Shown here one piece after another: positions 1 to 10,842 of a stretch of 64,000 bases of DNA (positions are counted from its first letter, which is position 1; each line of letters begins with the position of its first letter). Source of the DNA: Cavenderia fasciculata. Lineage: Eukaryota > Evosea > Eumycetozoa > Acytosteliales > Cavenderiaceae. The notes under the pieces were generated by a model. That model was given only the letters and a program-made list of their open reading frames with translations, ran no database searches and was not told the DNA's origin. The translations under genes were made by a program, and so were the position numbers. The DNA lies in the NCBI RefSeq assembly GCF_000203815.1, contig NW_004457736.1, positions 310,001 to 374,000 of the forward strand. The letters run 5' to 3'.

Positions 1-101
1 TTTTTTTGAAAACATCAGTTGAAAGAAAATGGTATTCTTATGGCACGAATCAGACATCAGCTGTGATACACAAGTAATAACAACCTTACTTACTCTAATT
101 A

Positions 102-111
102 TTCGCGCGCC
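102..111. promoter_or_regulatory. GC-only promoter motif, E2F-like
   Basis: TTCGCGCGCC stands out in AT-rich DNA about 120 bp before the nuclease start codon at 233. The same 10-mer occurs on the other strand at 42654-42663. It resembles an E2F/DP half site (TTTSSCGC family). The regulatory role is inferred. Confidence 0.3.
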
Positions 112-232
112 TACCAATTGATTCGACCCATTCAATTAACTTAATATGTGTCGTTGATAGAAATAATAGAAAAAAGAAGACGAGTCAACCAACTTTATCA
201 TTCATCCATCATCATCATACAATTAGTGCAAG

Positions 233-1402
233 ATGACAAGCAACGTTTTATCATCGGCCGCTGCCAAGATCTCACGGGTGATGAAGTACGGCCAGCGATT
301 CTACTCGATCCCGTCAAACTACAAGTTGGGAGGGAGTGCCGCTGCCAGCGGAGGAGGAGGGGGAGAAGATCAGCCACCCTTGCTGCTTCCCTCTGTCACT
401 ACGATCCTCAGAATGATCAACAAGCCATTTCTCATCAATTGGGAAAAGAGCGTCATGATACAGGCAATCAAGGAGCACTATACTACCAGTAAACCCGCTG
501 CTTTTCAGTCGTCGGCCGAAGAGCACCAGTGGCTCGACTCGATCATCACCTCGTCGAAATCACGTGCAGAAGAGATCAAAAACGAAGCATCGACATTTGG
601 AACACGAGCTCATGAATGGATCGACAAGAAAATAGATCTAAAGGGAGAGGATGGAGAGTTGTTACCACGAGAGGGGCAGGAAGGGGAAGAGGAGGAGACA
701 CCAGAAGACCTCAAAAACTTGGCCATTGCATTTCAAGACTGGAAAAAAGAGTCTGGTCTCACACTAGAGAGACGTGATACTATAGTATGGTCGGAAAAGT
801 ATGGGTATGCCGGTGCAGTCGATGCAGTTGGACGAACAAAGGATGGCCAGCTCGTAGCAATCGACTGGAAGACATCGTCAATGATCTCAAACGAATACGC
901 TCTGCAGGTGGCTGCCTATGCAAAGGCGTTGGAGGAACTGACGGGAGAGGTAATCAAAGAGGCTTGGATCGTTAGATTCCACAAGAAACTTCCACTCTAT
1001 GAAACCAAGCAAGTCAAAGATATAGATCGCTCATTCCAAACTTTTCTAGGTACACTGGAACTTTGGAAAACTTACAATGAAAATGACCTATACTTGGATT
1101 TAAAATCAAATACCAAATTGTCAAATAGTAATGATTTCTTTTTCCAAACAAATAATAATACATCTACCAATAATAATATTAATAATATAAATGTTTATAC
1201 TCCAACCCAAAAAAATTATAATAATAAAAAAGATCAATCAACTGCATCATCACCAACGCAACAACAATCATCATCAGTAAATACAACAACAGCAACCGAG
1301 CAATTACAACAAGATCTAATCAATCAACAACAACAATCAACCTTTTCCTTACCAAAACAACCTCCAAGATATATTGTCAAGAATAAAGGTTTGGCAATCT
1401 AA
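233..1402 (+). CDS. MGME1-like mitochondrial PD-(D/E)XK exonuclease
   Basis: Single-exon gene of 389 residues. The first 30 or so residues are rich in Ser, Ala, Lys and Arg with few acids, which suits a mitochondrial presequence. The nuclease core lies at about residues 60-280. It has an SVTTIL motif near the start, FGTRAHEWID, YAGAVDAVG, the catalytic IDWKTS ((D/E)xK) motif and then ALQVAAYAKAL. This order matches MGME1, the RecB-family exonuclease that trims mitochondrial DNA ends and flaps. The C-terminal 100 residues are low-complexity Asn/Gln/Thr. The start at 233 was chosen because it gives the presequence-like N terminus; a longer ORF from 148 is in another frame. Family assignment is by motif order only, and another RecB-like nuclease is possible. 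Confidence 0.65.
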   Translation: MTSNVLSSAAAKISRVMKYGQRFYSIPSNYKLGGSAAASGGGGGEDQPPLLLPSVTTILRMINKPFLINWEKSVMIQAIKEHYTTSKPAAFQSSAEEHQWLDSIITSSKSRAEEIKNEASTFGTRAHEWIDKKIDLKGEDGELLPREGQEGEEEETPEDLKNLAIAFQDWKKESGLTLERRDTIVWSEKYGYAGAVDAVGRTKDGQLVAIDWKTSSMISNEYALQVAAYAKALEELTGEVIKEAWIVRFHKKLPLYETKQVKDIDRSFQTFLGTLELWKTYNENDLYLDLKSNTKLSNSNDFFFQTNNNTSTNNNINNINVYTPTQKNYNNKKDQSTASSPTQQQSSSVNTTTATEQLQQDLINQQQQSTFSLPKQPPRYIVKNKGLAI

Positions 1403-2250
1403 CACTAATAATAATAATAATAATAAATTTATAAATGTATATTTTTTAATAATCACAAGGAATAGGAGAAAAAGTCCTTGTGATGAAATCAAAACTTGAA
1501 ATTTATTATTATTGTTATTATTATTATTATTATTGGTATCTCTTGGAAACTAATATTATCATGTAATGATTTTAATCGATTTGAATATTCCCAACATGAA
1601 TGAATGAATGAATGAGTCCATCCACATGATTCTTTTGTGGAATGGATCAATCATAACACCAACTACCTATGTTGGTATTTCTTAGTTGATGGAATACTAT
1701 ACTATAGTAAAAAAAAAAAGGTAGTGTCATTCGAGGACATTGTATACACATGTATTGTCACCTATATCTTTGCAGAAAACATAAATAAGCACAAGAATAC
1801 AAAAAATACCATAGATGTGACGATAACCAAAGAGATAAAGACTCCACATGCTAAAAATACTTTTGGGTTTGATGCTTCTCTTGGAAATGACATTGGATTA
1901 TTGATTCTAATGGAAATATATAACATTAGTTCATTGATTCATCGTCGACGAGTGGAGAATATGGATACAAACTGTTGATAATATGTATTTTGATTTCTAT
2001 TCAACAATAGATAAAAGAATAAAACTCCAAGAGTTCCCCATCCCAACACTTTTACTATTAATAGTAATTAAAGAGAAGTAAGTATTAATAAACTAATCCT
2101 TGGTCATATCACACAAATCAGAGAGATGATAAACATACATTTGCTTCCTTGAACCCAATCCATATGAAATTCTGCATAACAAGGATGACTTCATTGTTAG
2201 ATAGATATGGTACATTAATATTATTGTTTCTGATTATGATGTTGATGTTA
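1403..2250. other. Intergenic, AT-rich, one doubtful ORF
   Basis: This is the 3' side of the nuclease gene and of the reverse-strand secreted-protein gene. It holds trinucleotide ATT/TAA runs, a perfect 16-bp palindrome (TTACTATTAATAGTAA, about 2053) and the weak ORF listed separately. No RNA gene was recognised. Confidence 0.5.
1637..1978 (+). pseudogene. Doubtful 113-codon ORF, perhaps a gene remnant
   Basis: An open frame of 113 codons in AT-rich DNA. It has no N/Q tracts and no clear domain. One stretch (DVTITKEIKTPHAKN) reads like real protein, and the rest is rich in Ile, Tyr and Asn as expected of random AT-rich sequence. No convincing splice partners were seen on either side. It may be a decayed fragment or chance; I do not assign a function. 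Confidence 0.15.
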
Positions 2251-2787
2251 TTATGGTGTTATTGTTATTGTTACATACTCATCACCAAATGTGTAGTCAG
2301 TAGGATCATTTGGATCCTTTTCACAATAAACCTTATAATTGTATAATGTAACTTGATTGGCTGTTACAGGATTCTGACAAACAAATGTTGCTATTGTGTA
2401 GAAACCAAATCAGTAAATATATAATCAGTAAATAGTAGATAGAGATAGAGATAGAGATAGAGGCCAATCGTTATATTTGATTGTATCATACTAACACATA
2501 CCATTCTTATCATAAATATCTAATCTATCAACTATACAGAATATATAAGGAGGTTCTTCTTGTGGAGATGATCTAGCAGTACCTCCAACACATTTAAGTT
2601 GATCTCTTGTAGAGTCTGGTGTCAATAGTGTTCTCGAGAATCTTAGTATTGGGTTCCTTACATATCCACTAACATTGCTACCACTCTTTTGTGCTCCAAC
2701 GACTGCACTATCACTACTACTACAACTGCCAATGACAAGTAGTAGCAATACTATAAATGATATGATAAATGTAGTTATCACATTCAT
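2251..2787 (-). CDS. Small secreted protein, 141 aa, unknown function
   Basis: Two exons on the reverse strand, 2787-2502 and 2390-2251, joined over an intron that starts GTATGTG and ends CACAATAG. The phase closes exactly to 141 residues. Residues 1-22 form a strong hydrophobic signal peptide followed by Cys-Ser-Ser-Ser. The mature part has four further cysteines (in CVGG, FCIVD, FVCQN and VYCEK), which suggests disulfides, and it ends in a Thr/Ile-rich strand. No family was recognised. It is most likely secreted or surface-attached. The next gene, RAD1, diverges from it about 215 bp away. Confidence 0.7.
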
Positions 2788-3003
2788 ATTCTATATACTA
2801 TATATTGAGTTGTTGTAATACTCTAATCGTATTATCTGTATATACACTCTATCGATAAATTAAAATAAAAATTCTAAGAAAGCGAAATTTTAGATGTCAT
2901 CTTTCATCAACGAGTGTATTGCATTTCATTCATTCGATTAATATTTCAGATAATTACAAATATATATATAACTTTATTAATTAATTAGTCAACAACAACA
3001 ACA

Positions 3004-4085
3004 ATGTCAGTATACAGTGCACAACAATCAACAGATTCACAACCACCCGAAGCAATATGGGTTGCCAAATCAGATAATGCAAAGACATTAGCTACCATTC
3101 TACAAACAATTGTATTTAAACCTGAAGATAGTAAAAAGAAAGATTCTGTTGTATGTATATATAGTTCTTCATTCTTCAAAGAGATTACTTGTTGACACTA
3201 ACTTTACTATATTCTTTCTCTATAGAATATAACGGTTGAATTTAACGAAGAAGGAATGAAATTTATAGTGGAACATGGTAAAGAATATCAAGCAAGTGTA
3301 TTCTTTCAATCTAGTTTCTTTAAAACATACAATTACGATCGAAACACTAGAGACTTTTATCGATTCAAATTAAATCTTTCAATGTTGTTGGATTGTTTAA
3401 ATATCTTTGGCAGTTATCCAGGTCATGATAGACTTGTACCAATTCAATTCTTTTATTGGGATACTCCAACTCCTTTTAATATGATGTATGTCTGACAGAC
3501 ATGAATGAAAACTGATGATGATGATCAAATTTGGTTCAAATCTTTGTTATTAATATCTTTTTTGTTATTTATTACTTTCTTTTTAGTTTGGAAGATAGTG
3601 GAGTCAATACAACATGTCAATTTAAGATTATGGATACAGAATCACCAGAGTTTTTCAATTTGGATGATATTCAAAATAACAATGTCGTCATTTCATCTGA
3701 ACATTTGTTGGATGCATTTGGAACACTTGATTTCAAGAGTCCAGAGATTAGAATTAAACTAGGTTTGAATGAAGGACCAGACAAGGATCTATTGATCTTG
3801 TCGAGCACTAGCAGCGAATCCACCTTTATCTCGACGTGTAAACAAAAGCTATTTGACTTTTGTGATTGTAAATATGACCTCGAATTCAACTATGCACTCT
3901 CTCACATCCAGCCATGTGTCAAAGCTTTGGCCACTGCCAAATCCACTCGTGTCACGGTAGGTGTCAATGGTCTATTGCGTTTCCAAAATACATTTGTCCA
4001 TGATGAGAAAAGATTGGTCGTCGAATACTTTATCACTGCTCGACAACATGATAACTATTTTACTGATCATCATATGATGGGTTAA
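3004..4085 (+). CDS. rad1: RAD1 checkpoint clamp (9-1-1) subunit
   Basis: Three exons (3004-3150, 3226-3485, 3587-4085) give 301 residues, against about 280 for animal RAD1. Both introns are short with consensus GTATGT/TTTAG ends. The middle exon carries the RAD1 signature region: an EEGMKFIVEHG strand, the hydrophobic FFQSSFF segment and LLDCLNIFG. The last exon holds the second sliding-clamp domain. With RAD9 and HUS1 this protein forms the PCNA-like ring loaded at damaged DNA to activate the ATR checkpoint. The protein ends in a His/Met-rich tail. The start follows an ACAACAACA leader typical of dictyostelid genes. I am confident of the family from the clamp pattern. Confidence 0.85.
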
Positions 4086-4231
4086 ACAAAAAAAAATGAA
4101 CCTACAAATAATAACAAATAAATAAAAACACCAATTGTAAATAACTTAATAACTCTCTCTCTCTCAAATTTGATTTGTAGACTTACCTAAATTAATAATA
4201 ATAATATGCGCATAGATAGATCTATCGAGGT

Positions 4232-4926
4232 TTAGACTGGTGAAATATCACCACTTTGATTTAAAGGTGAATTTGAACCAGTTGATAGATTCGAGTAGCC
4301 AGTTCTATTTGATAATAATTTGGGTGATGATAGCATGCTGAGTTGAGGTGGTATGAGGATGGGAGTAGAGTCTAATTCACGTGCTCTAGATAATGGAATA
4401 TCCATTAGTTCCTTTCTCATGCACAGGTACTCTCCAACGATAGCCATGACAATACAACAAATAATTTGAACGACCCACCAAGAAGCAGTTCTTGGGAATC
4501 CAGAAAATGACCATACCAACACCAAATGAATAACCATCACAGTTGCTGCATGATCCAAACATTTCTTTGATCTCTCTACTATATATCTTAAACAAATTGA
4601 TCTAATAATAAATAAAAAAATAGTAAGTAACAAGATTGTCTATCTCTCTCTCCCTCTTTCTCTTTCTCTTTCTCTCTCTTTCTTTCTCTTCTTTGACTAT
4701 CATACCCAAATACTGAATTCATCAAGAAAGCTACAATAACAACCCAACCAAATGAATCACTGGTATTGAGAGCATGAAATGAAAACATTTGATCAAGTGA
4801 TAACGGTGCTAGGAATATAGAGTCTAATATATACAATAAACCAGCCAATATTGCATAGTACAGACATTGTACTGATATGATTTGACCTATAATTAACTTT
4901 GGGTCCCAAGTATGTTTATAAAACAT
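4232..4926 (-). CDS. sys1: SYS1 Golgi membrane protein
   Basis: Two exons (4926-4706 and 4601-4232) make 196 residues. The N terminus contains WDPKLIIGQIISVQ, the hallmark of SYS1. It is followed by four membrane segments and the SKKCLDHAATVMVIHL motif that matches the family's RGKxCLDF...H. SYS1 is the Golgi receptor that recruits the ARFRP1/Arl3 GTPase and so links to golgin-mediated tethering. The intron lies inside a CT-rich tract; on the coding strand it begins GTATGATAG. The protein is longer than human SYS1 (156 aa) because of a Ser/Pro/Asn-rich cytosolic tail. It is divergently transcribed from the thioredoxin gene. Confidence 0.88.
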
Positions 4927-5642
4927 TTCTCTCTCTCTCTCTCTTGATATATATTATATATATAATATATATATTATATGATAAATACAACTAACTAGGT
5001 GACAGTAGTGAATGGATGAATGAATATTTGAATGATGAATGTTGTTTTCGTTTCATTAATAATACTAGTACAACTCACTCTTGCACTTTGATGATTCACA
5101 TTTTTCATTCAAAAAATATTAATTAATTAATTTTGGATTATGTTTGGACTCTCTGGGATACAGAACAGAATTGTTTTAAATCAGATTAACAATTAATAAC
5201 TATGACTTTCCTTCTTTCCCTCCCTAGGTTCATATAGGAAATTCTAGAGTTCCAGAACTATACTATATTACTATATAGTATATATACTATTACTATATTA
5301 CTCAACTCTAATGTTCATATGAATGAAAAAGTGATCTAGAAGAAGATCTTTTTTGATTGGAAACTGTAATAAATTCAATTCAATTTAAAACAGTTGTTGG
5401 GTTGTTGGACAACAGAAGAGTTGTGATAGAATCATCTTGGGATTAAATGGGTGGTGGCCGAAAATGGAAGTTCTTCGACAACAGTTCCACGGCGTTCTTT
5501 TTTTTTTTTTTTTTTTTGTACAGTTGTGACGCAGAGAGACACCACCCCACTTTTTATTTATACCTACCTTTTGTTGCTGCTGAAGTTAAAATTACATTCA
5601 TATTTTTAATCTTTACACATTCATACATATATTAATTGTACA
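4927..5642. promoter_or_regulatory. Divergent promoter region, SYS1 / thioredoxin
   Basis: About 700 bp without a gene. It contains alternating TA tracts near 4950-4980 and 5265-5300. A G-rich motif GGGTGGTGG (5449-5457) and its inverted counterpart CACCACCCCAC (5540-5550) flank a T20 run (5498-5517), all within 200 bp of the thioredoxin start. The paired G/C motifs resemble dictyostelid G-boxes; regulation is inferred. Confidence 0.4.
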
Positions 5643-6166
5643 ATGAGCTACATCGAACCAAAATCTGCCCAAGAATTCGACTCTGCCATCGAATCTGCCC
5701 TCAAAAACGACCCAGTAAGATAGAAAGATAGAGAGAGAAATACAAGTTCATCATGTGATGTTCAATCTTTACTAATAATATTATCCTTTTACTTTACTTT
5801 CTTCTAGTACGTCGTCATCTACTACACTGCCACTTGGTGTGGTCCATGCAGGTAAATAATCATGATAGATAAAATGACGATGATGATGAAGATCATCAAA
5901 AAAACACAAATAACTAATATATATCATTTATTTACTTTATGGATTATAACAGAGCCATCGCTCCAGTCTTTACCAAGAGCTCCCAAGATAACACCAACGT
6001 CAAGTTCTTCAAGGTCGACATTGACCTAACCCAAGAATCACCCAGAGTTGCTACCATCTCCTCTGTTCCAAAGTTTGAATTCTACAAGAGTGGTTCCAAG
6101 GTTTCTGAATTTGCTGGTGCCTCTGCTGCCAACCTCAATAAGAGTGTTGCTGATCTCCAAGCCTAA
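5643..6166 (+). CDS. trx: Thioredoxin
   Basis: Three exons (5643-5714, 5808-5851, 5953-6166) give 109 residues, the usual thioredoxin length. The redox site WCGPC lies at residues 34-38. The conserved Asp-containing strand KVDID is at 59-63 and the cis-proline is Pro78 in SSVPKFEFY. The protein reduces disulfides of target proteins with electrons from thioredoxin reductase. No targeting sequence is visible, so it is probably cytosolic. The second intron splits the codon for the arginine directly after the active-site cysteine (Arg39). Codon use is C-rich, as in highly expressed genes here. The first ATG follows a TACA leader, and no other start fits. Confidence 0.95.
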
Positions 6167-6255
6167 ATTAAAATTCAAGGTTGCACAACTTTTTTAAAAA
6201 CAAAACAAAACACATAAATTAAATCATCAATCAACCAGTTTATTATTTTTTTTTT

Positions 6256-8361
6256 CTAATAGACTGATAATAACAAACAAACTAAATCCAAAGATTCATT
6301 TACGTATCCTATCTTTGAGTTGAGTGGTTCCCATATATTATGGTCTGCCATGTTGCCTATTGTTCCATTTTTGTGTACTCCCAACAACGATGGTTGACCG
6401 GTGCTGCCTTGTCCACCATCATCAAATAGTTGATCAATTTTAACTGATCCTTTGTCATCAGTTGCACCTCCAGTACTGGCATTATTAAATAATATTTGTA
6501 CAATTGATTTCAAACCCAACTTTATAGATTCAACAATCATTAATTGTTTTTCATCCATTTGTTGTTGTTGTTCTGATCCTGGTTCTGCTGGTTGTTGTTG
6601 TTGAAATTGATCAAGTGCATGTGATAACATAATTTCAAATGAACCTCCACCTAGTGTAACCCATCCTTGACTAGCATGAATATTCTTGATAGTTGTAATT
6701 GCATCGGTGAGTCCACCCATTGCCTCATCCAGAAAGACAGAGTTGGTTCCAGACAACAACACGGTTGCGTATGGACGATGTTTGGGTTGTTCAAATAGTT
6801 CAAATTGCTTTTCATCCAATCTGATACGTCGATAACTATTGCAATGGCCATAGAATCTATCCTCGGTGGCTAGGTCCCACAAAGTCGATTGTACAACACC
6901 TCCCAGTGATCCAACTAGTCGATTCATGGTTGTCAACTCTACTCTTCCACTAGCAAACATTTCCTGTTCTGCAAATTCCACCGTAGCCACATCACCAATA
7001 CTCTTTTTTGATAATACAATATCAATCTTTTTTTCATACACTTGATCTAGTTGTTTTAGAAATTGATTCTTTTCAAAATCCATATATTGATTGTATTCTC
7101 CAACACTATTCATTTCAATCATTGTATTTTCTTTTTCTTTTTTTAATTCAATCTAGTTTTTTAGAAATGGTTAGGGATATTAATGAATGATTGTATATAT
7201 ATATATTTAGTTTATTTGTTTTGTTACATACATCACTATCTATAAATAATATTTTTGGATTTTCAATGTATTTTGAAAATGATTCTGATCCAGCATAGGA
7301 AAATGTTGATTTATATATGATTCCATTGATAACCATACTTGATGAATCTATCTTTTCATTTTGGTTGTTGGCGTTGCTATTGTTGGCAAGATGTTGTAAT
7401 CCATCAACTTTACCCAATACTTTTAAAATATTAAATTGGTCATTATTTAAACTTGGTCCAATTATTTTAATTAGACTATAATAAATGTATACATTATTTG
7501 TTAATATTAACAACCATTGACTGGTATATATATATATATGACACTACTGAATTGAAGTTTAAACTCACTCTTTAATTAATCTTGAAGCAGTATTTGAATA
7601 AGTTGATAATACATTTCCAGATAAACTTGTTTTAACAATTGATTCAAATATTTCATTATTATTATTATTATTATCATCATTGATATTAATATTTTTAATA
7701 TTATTACTCTTGTTATTATTATTATTATTATTTGATTGAATTAATAATAATATAAAATGATTAATATAAACTTTACATTGTTCAATTACTTTAATAATTA
7801 ATGATGGACTAATATTTAATCTCAACAATTGAATTATATTCTCAAGTATACTATTGGTTAATAATACCAAACTACAAACACCTCCACTATTCTATTTAGT
7901 ATAGGAGTGATTGTTATTAATATATATTTTAATCAATGAGTTCAACAATCTCTTTGCACATACTTGTCTTTTAAAATTTGATAAAGATTGTAATAGTATA
8001 TGGTAGATTGGTGATTTATATTCATTTAATGATCTAATAATTGTATATGAATCTTTTTTTTTGAAATGCAATAAATTAATGATCCGACTCCACAATTTTG
8101 TTGTTGTTGTTTGTCCCAATCTCTCTTTTCTATACCTTTAGTTAATAATACATCGACAGTTGGTAAAACCACATTGCTCGGTGTATTTGATAGAGTTCCC
8201 TTATTATCAATAACATCATAACTATAGTTGACACGTGATATCAACTTTGATTTACCATTTGGTCCATAACCTCCTCTTATGAGGTTGGCAATCGATTCTA
8301 TAACTCTAAAGTTCTCTTCAAATACATTTGTAATATGATTTGGTAATGGTTTCTTTATCAT
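6256..8361 (-). CDS. mkks: MKKS/BBS6-like chaperonin
   Basis: Five exons on the reverse strand: 8361-8136, 8052-7964, 7891-7569, 7475-7232 and 7152-6256. They join in phase to 592 residues (human MKKS is 570). The N-terminal equatorial part shows GGYGPNGKSKLI, the chaperonin LGPxGxxK loop. NSGGVCSLVLL stands where CCT proteins have the GDGTT nucleotide motif, and the degeneration is typical of MKKS. The apical-domain IELKKEKEN segment, GSLGG and LGGGSFE further match group II chaperonins. The C terminus resembles MKKS. In animals MKKS, BBS10 and BBS12 help build the ciliary BBSome, but dictyostelids have no cilia. The protein is therefore likely to do another folding job. The 3' splice site of intron 1 (an A-run then AG) is atypical, so that junction is the least sure. 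Confidence 0.7.
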
Positions 8362-8642
8362 CGTCTGTATCTTATATATCTATCTATCTATATCTTTATC
8401 TAATATCTAATTAATCTTCTTTGTGTCTCTGGTAAATTAAATTTTAATCACCTTAAAAAAACAGTGCCATTGGTCTCACTGCATCATCGAGAGATGAGGT
8501 TCGTGCTTTTATTTTTCAAAGAGTCGTCTTTTTTTTTCAATTATTTTTTTTGATTTTTTCGTTTTAGAGTCTTCACATGATTTCTGTCACAGAAATAATT
8601 TTTTTTTCTCTTTTCTCTCAATAACGTAAGGGTGCTTAAAAA

Positions 8643-9583
8643 ATGAAGTATGTGTTTCGCAGCAGCCACTTATAAAATTTTAAAAGCAATGATCAACGCA
8701 CTAACAATACATTATTATTACCTACATTAATTACACTATCACTCACTACTCTATCATTACTATTACTCTTATCATAATACAGGACTGGTATTTGCAACTT
8801 TAGTGAGTTCCGTAAGTAATCAAAAACAAATAATTATTTTTTTAGCAATACAGTAAAAGGTAGAATATATAATCTGACTCTTTTTCTATCATCCATACTA
8901 CTATTTATCATCATCACACAGGTATCTATCCATCAAAGGGAAGAAAGTACGTCCGTGGTGACTCAAAGGTATTATCATTTTTTTTTTATAATTATTGATC
9001 AGTAGAGACAGATTATTATTATTATTATTACAACAACTATATATATATAGACAACAACAGGAAGAGATAATAGTAATAATAATAATTAGTAGTCACAGCT
9101 GATCACATACGAATGATTGATTTAAACCAAATAACACTAACACATATAAATATATAATATAATATAGGTTTTCAACTTCATCACCAAGAAGGTTGAATCC
9201 CTCTTCTTCAGAAAGGTCAACCCAAGAGACATCCGTTGGTCTACCATCTACCGTAGACTCAACAAGGAAACCTCTGTTGAAGTCGTCCACAAGAAGAAGA
9301 CCAAGAGAACCCAAAAGTTCGAACGTTCCATCCTCGGTGCCTCTTTGGAAGTCATCAAGCAAAAGAGAGAACAAAAGCCAGAATTCAGAGCTGCTCAACG
9401 TGAAGCTGCCTTGAGGTAATTATCTTTTTAATGATCACCAAACGTGTGTGTACATTTACTCGTTCGTTTTACTAATGTTTTTTTTATCTTTAAATTACCT
9501 ATAGAGAAATCAAGGAAAAGAAGAAGGCTGCCACCACCAAGTCTGCCAAGCCAGCTTCCTCCAAGGCTGCTGTCAAGAAGTAA
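8643..9583 (+). CDS. rpl24: Ribosomal protein eL24
   Basis: Five exons: 8643-8647, 8783-8811, 8922-8968, 9168-9415 and 9505-9583. They encode 135 residues. The first coding exon is just ATGAA. The N-terminal core has the zinc-ribbon-derived TGICNFSEFRIYP fold of eL24, then KVFNFITKK and NPRDIRWSTIYRRLN. The C terminus is the usual Lys/Ala-rich tail ending in SKAAVKK. It is a component of the large cytosolic ribosomal subunit at the subunit interface. Codons are strongly C-ending. The ATGAA exon is supported by the family's N terminus (Met-Lys-Thr-Gly) and by GTATGTG immediately after it. Confidence 0.92.
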
Positions 9584-10842
9584 ACGTCCCTGTTTATTGT
9601 TAATTTCTTTCACCGACCCTTAAATAAACTTGAAAAACTTAAAAAAAATACATCTCTTTACTTCTTTTTTTTTTTATTTCTTTTGAAATTTTCTTTCTTT
9701 TGAATGATATTTAATGCTCACTATATCTATTAGCTTATATGAATGTGGCAAGATAATAGACGAATGAAATCAAGACCAGCAATCATTGATTAACGTGACA
9801 CTAATGTTATCAAAAATACTCATATTCCAATTCCATTTTCTTCTAGAGATACTTGACCATATTTCATATGAGTGGATTCTTGGTCGACACTGTTGGGTTT
9901 AATCTCTACTTGCATGTCTGTATCCATTGGCTTGGTGCATAATTATATAATCCAAAACTAATGTTGGATATGAGATTATCTTGGGTGTCGTTCCCCCTTC
10001 TTGCAGTTGGATGCCTTGTCACCTCGAGATTTCCTAAAATAAGTCATCCAGCTCAAATTGAGCTTGTTGTTTTTGTATCACTGTTAGGAACTCAGATAAT
10101 AACTGTACTATATATTTATTTATAAATGGATATCATTCAAATTTGTTTCACATTTGGACTTTTGTAGTCTTTTTATCTTGAGTACAAACATCAAAAAAAG
10201 GCAACTTTAATACCATATGATGATCTTTTAAAAAGAAAAAGAAAATGCAAGTAGACTCAATCAATCTACAGGAAATGCAACCCAGAGAGATCCAAGAGAT
10301 CTTCTTCAACATCAACAACAACAAAATGGAATTACCATGGAAGTAATTATCAGTGAATAAAATTAAGTTTAATCAATATATACGAATACGACGGCAATTG
10401 TTTCTAATCTAAAAAATATTAATAATATTTGATTTTAAATGAATCGTGAATTCACGGACATACTCAGAGCAGCATTGATACTCTCAACTACTTTGAATCT
10501 CTGCGATCGTAATACAGATTAAAACATGTCCATCGTTTCCAGATTTTAAAACAAAAATCTTGAACCTAGGGACAAAAATTGTCCTAATATCATTTAATAG
10601 TGGTGATCAAAGTAATAATGGCAAAGTGGTGTAAAGTAATAATGACAAAGTGTATAATAACTGTTGGGTAAGTAAACTATCTCATCCATCAATTAATAAA
10701 TTATTCTATCTTGATTAAATATTAGTATCTCACATGAATAATAGTAAAGATGAGTATTATTGAAATAATAAATCGAATGACCAGTAATATATTTGTTTTG
10801 TTATAAAGATTGGTTTATTGTTGGGTACCAAGATTAAAAAAT
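9584..10842. other. Intergenic between eL24 and eS8 with small ORFs
   Basis: About 1.26 kb between convergent ribosomal protein genes. It has a palindrome AGCTCAAATTGAGCT (10050-10064). Two short ATG ORFs (10245-10346 and 10439-10522) have non-random composition but no recognised family. The tract 9990-10090 is less AT-rich than its surroundings. No tRNA or other known RNA was seen. Confidence 0.4.
10245..10346 (+). pseudogene. 33-codon ORF, possible gene fragment
   Basis: A short ORF with protein-like composition (contains LQEMQPREIQEIFFNINNN), reminiscent of the amphipathic N terminus of F-box-like dictyostelid proteins. It ends at a TAA preceded by a possible GTAATT donor. A second small ORF follows at 10439-10522 (28 codons). 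No splice joining the two is obvious. I treat it as a possible remnant. Confidence 0.15.

Noticed and set aside
8026-8119. Apparent frameshift at an A-run in the MKKS-like gene
   Set aside because: An intron of about 83 nt from GTATAG (8135) to the A-run AG (8053) restores a continuous chaperonin reading in phase, so no frameshift is needed. The acceptor is atypical, but the protein alignment supports the splice.
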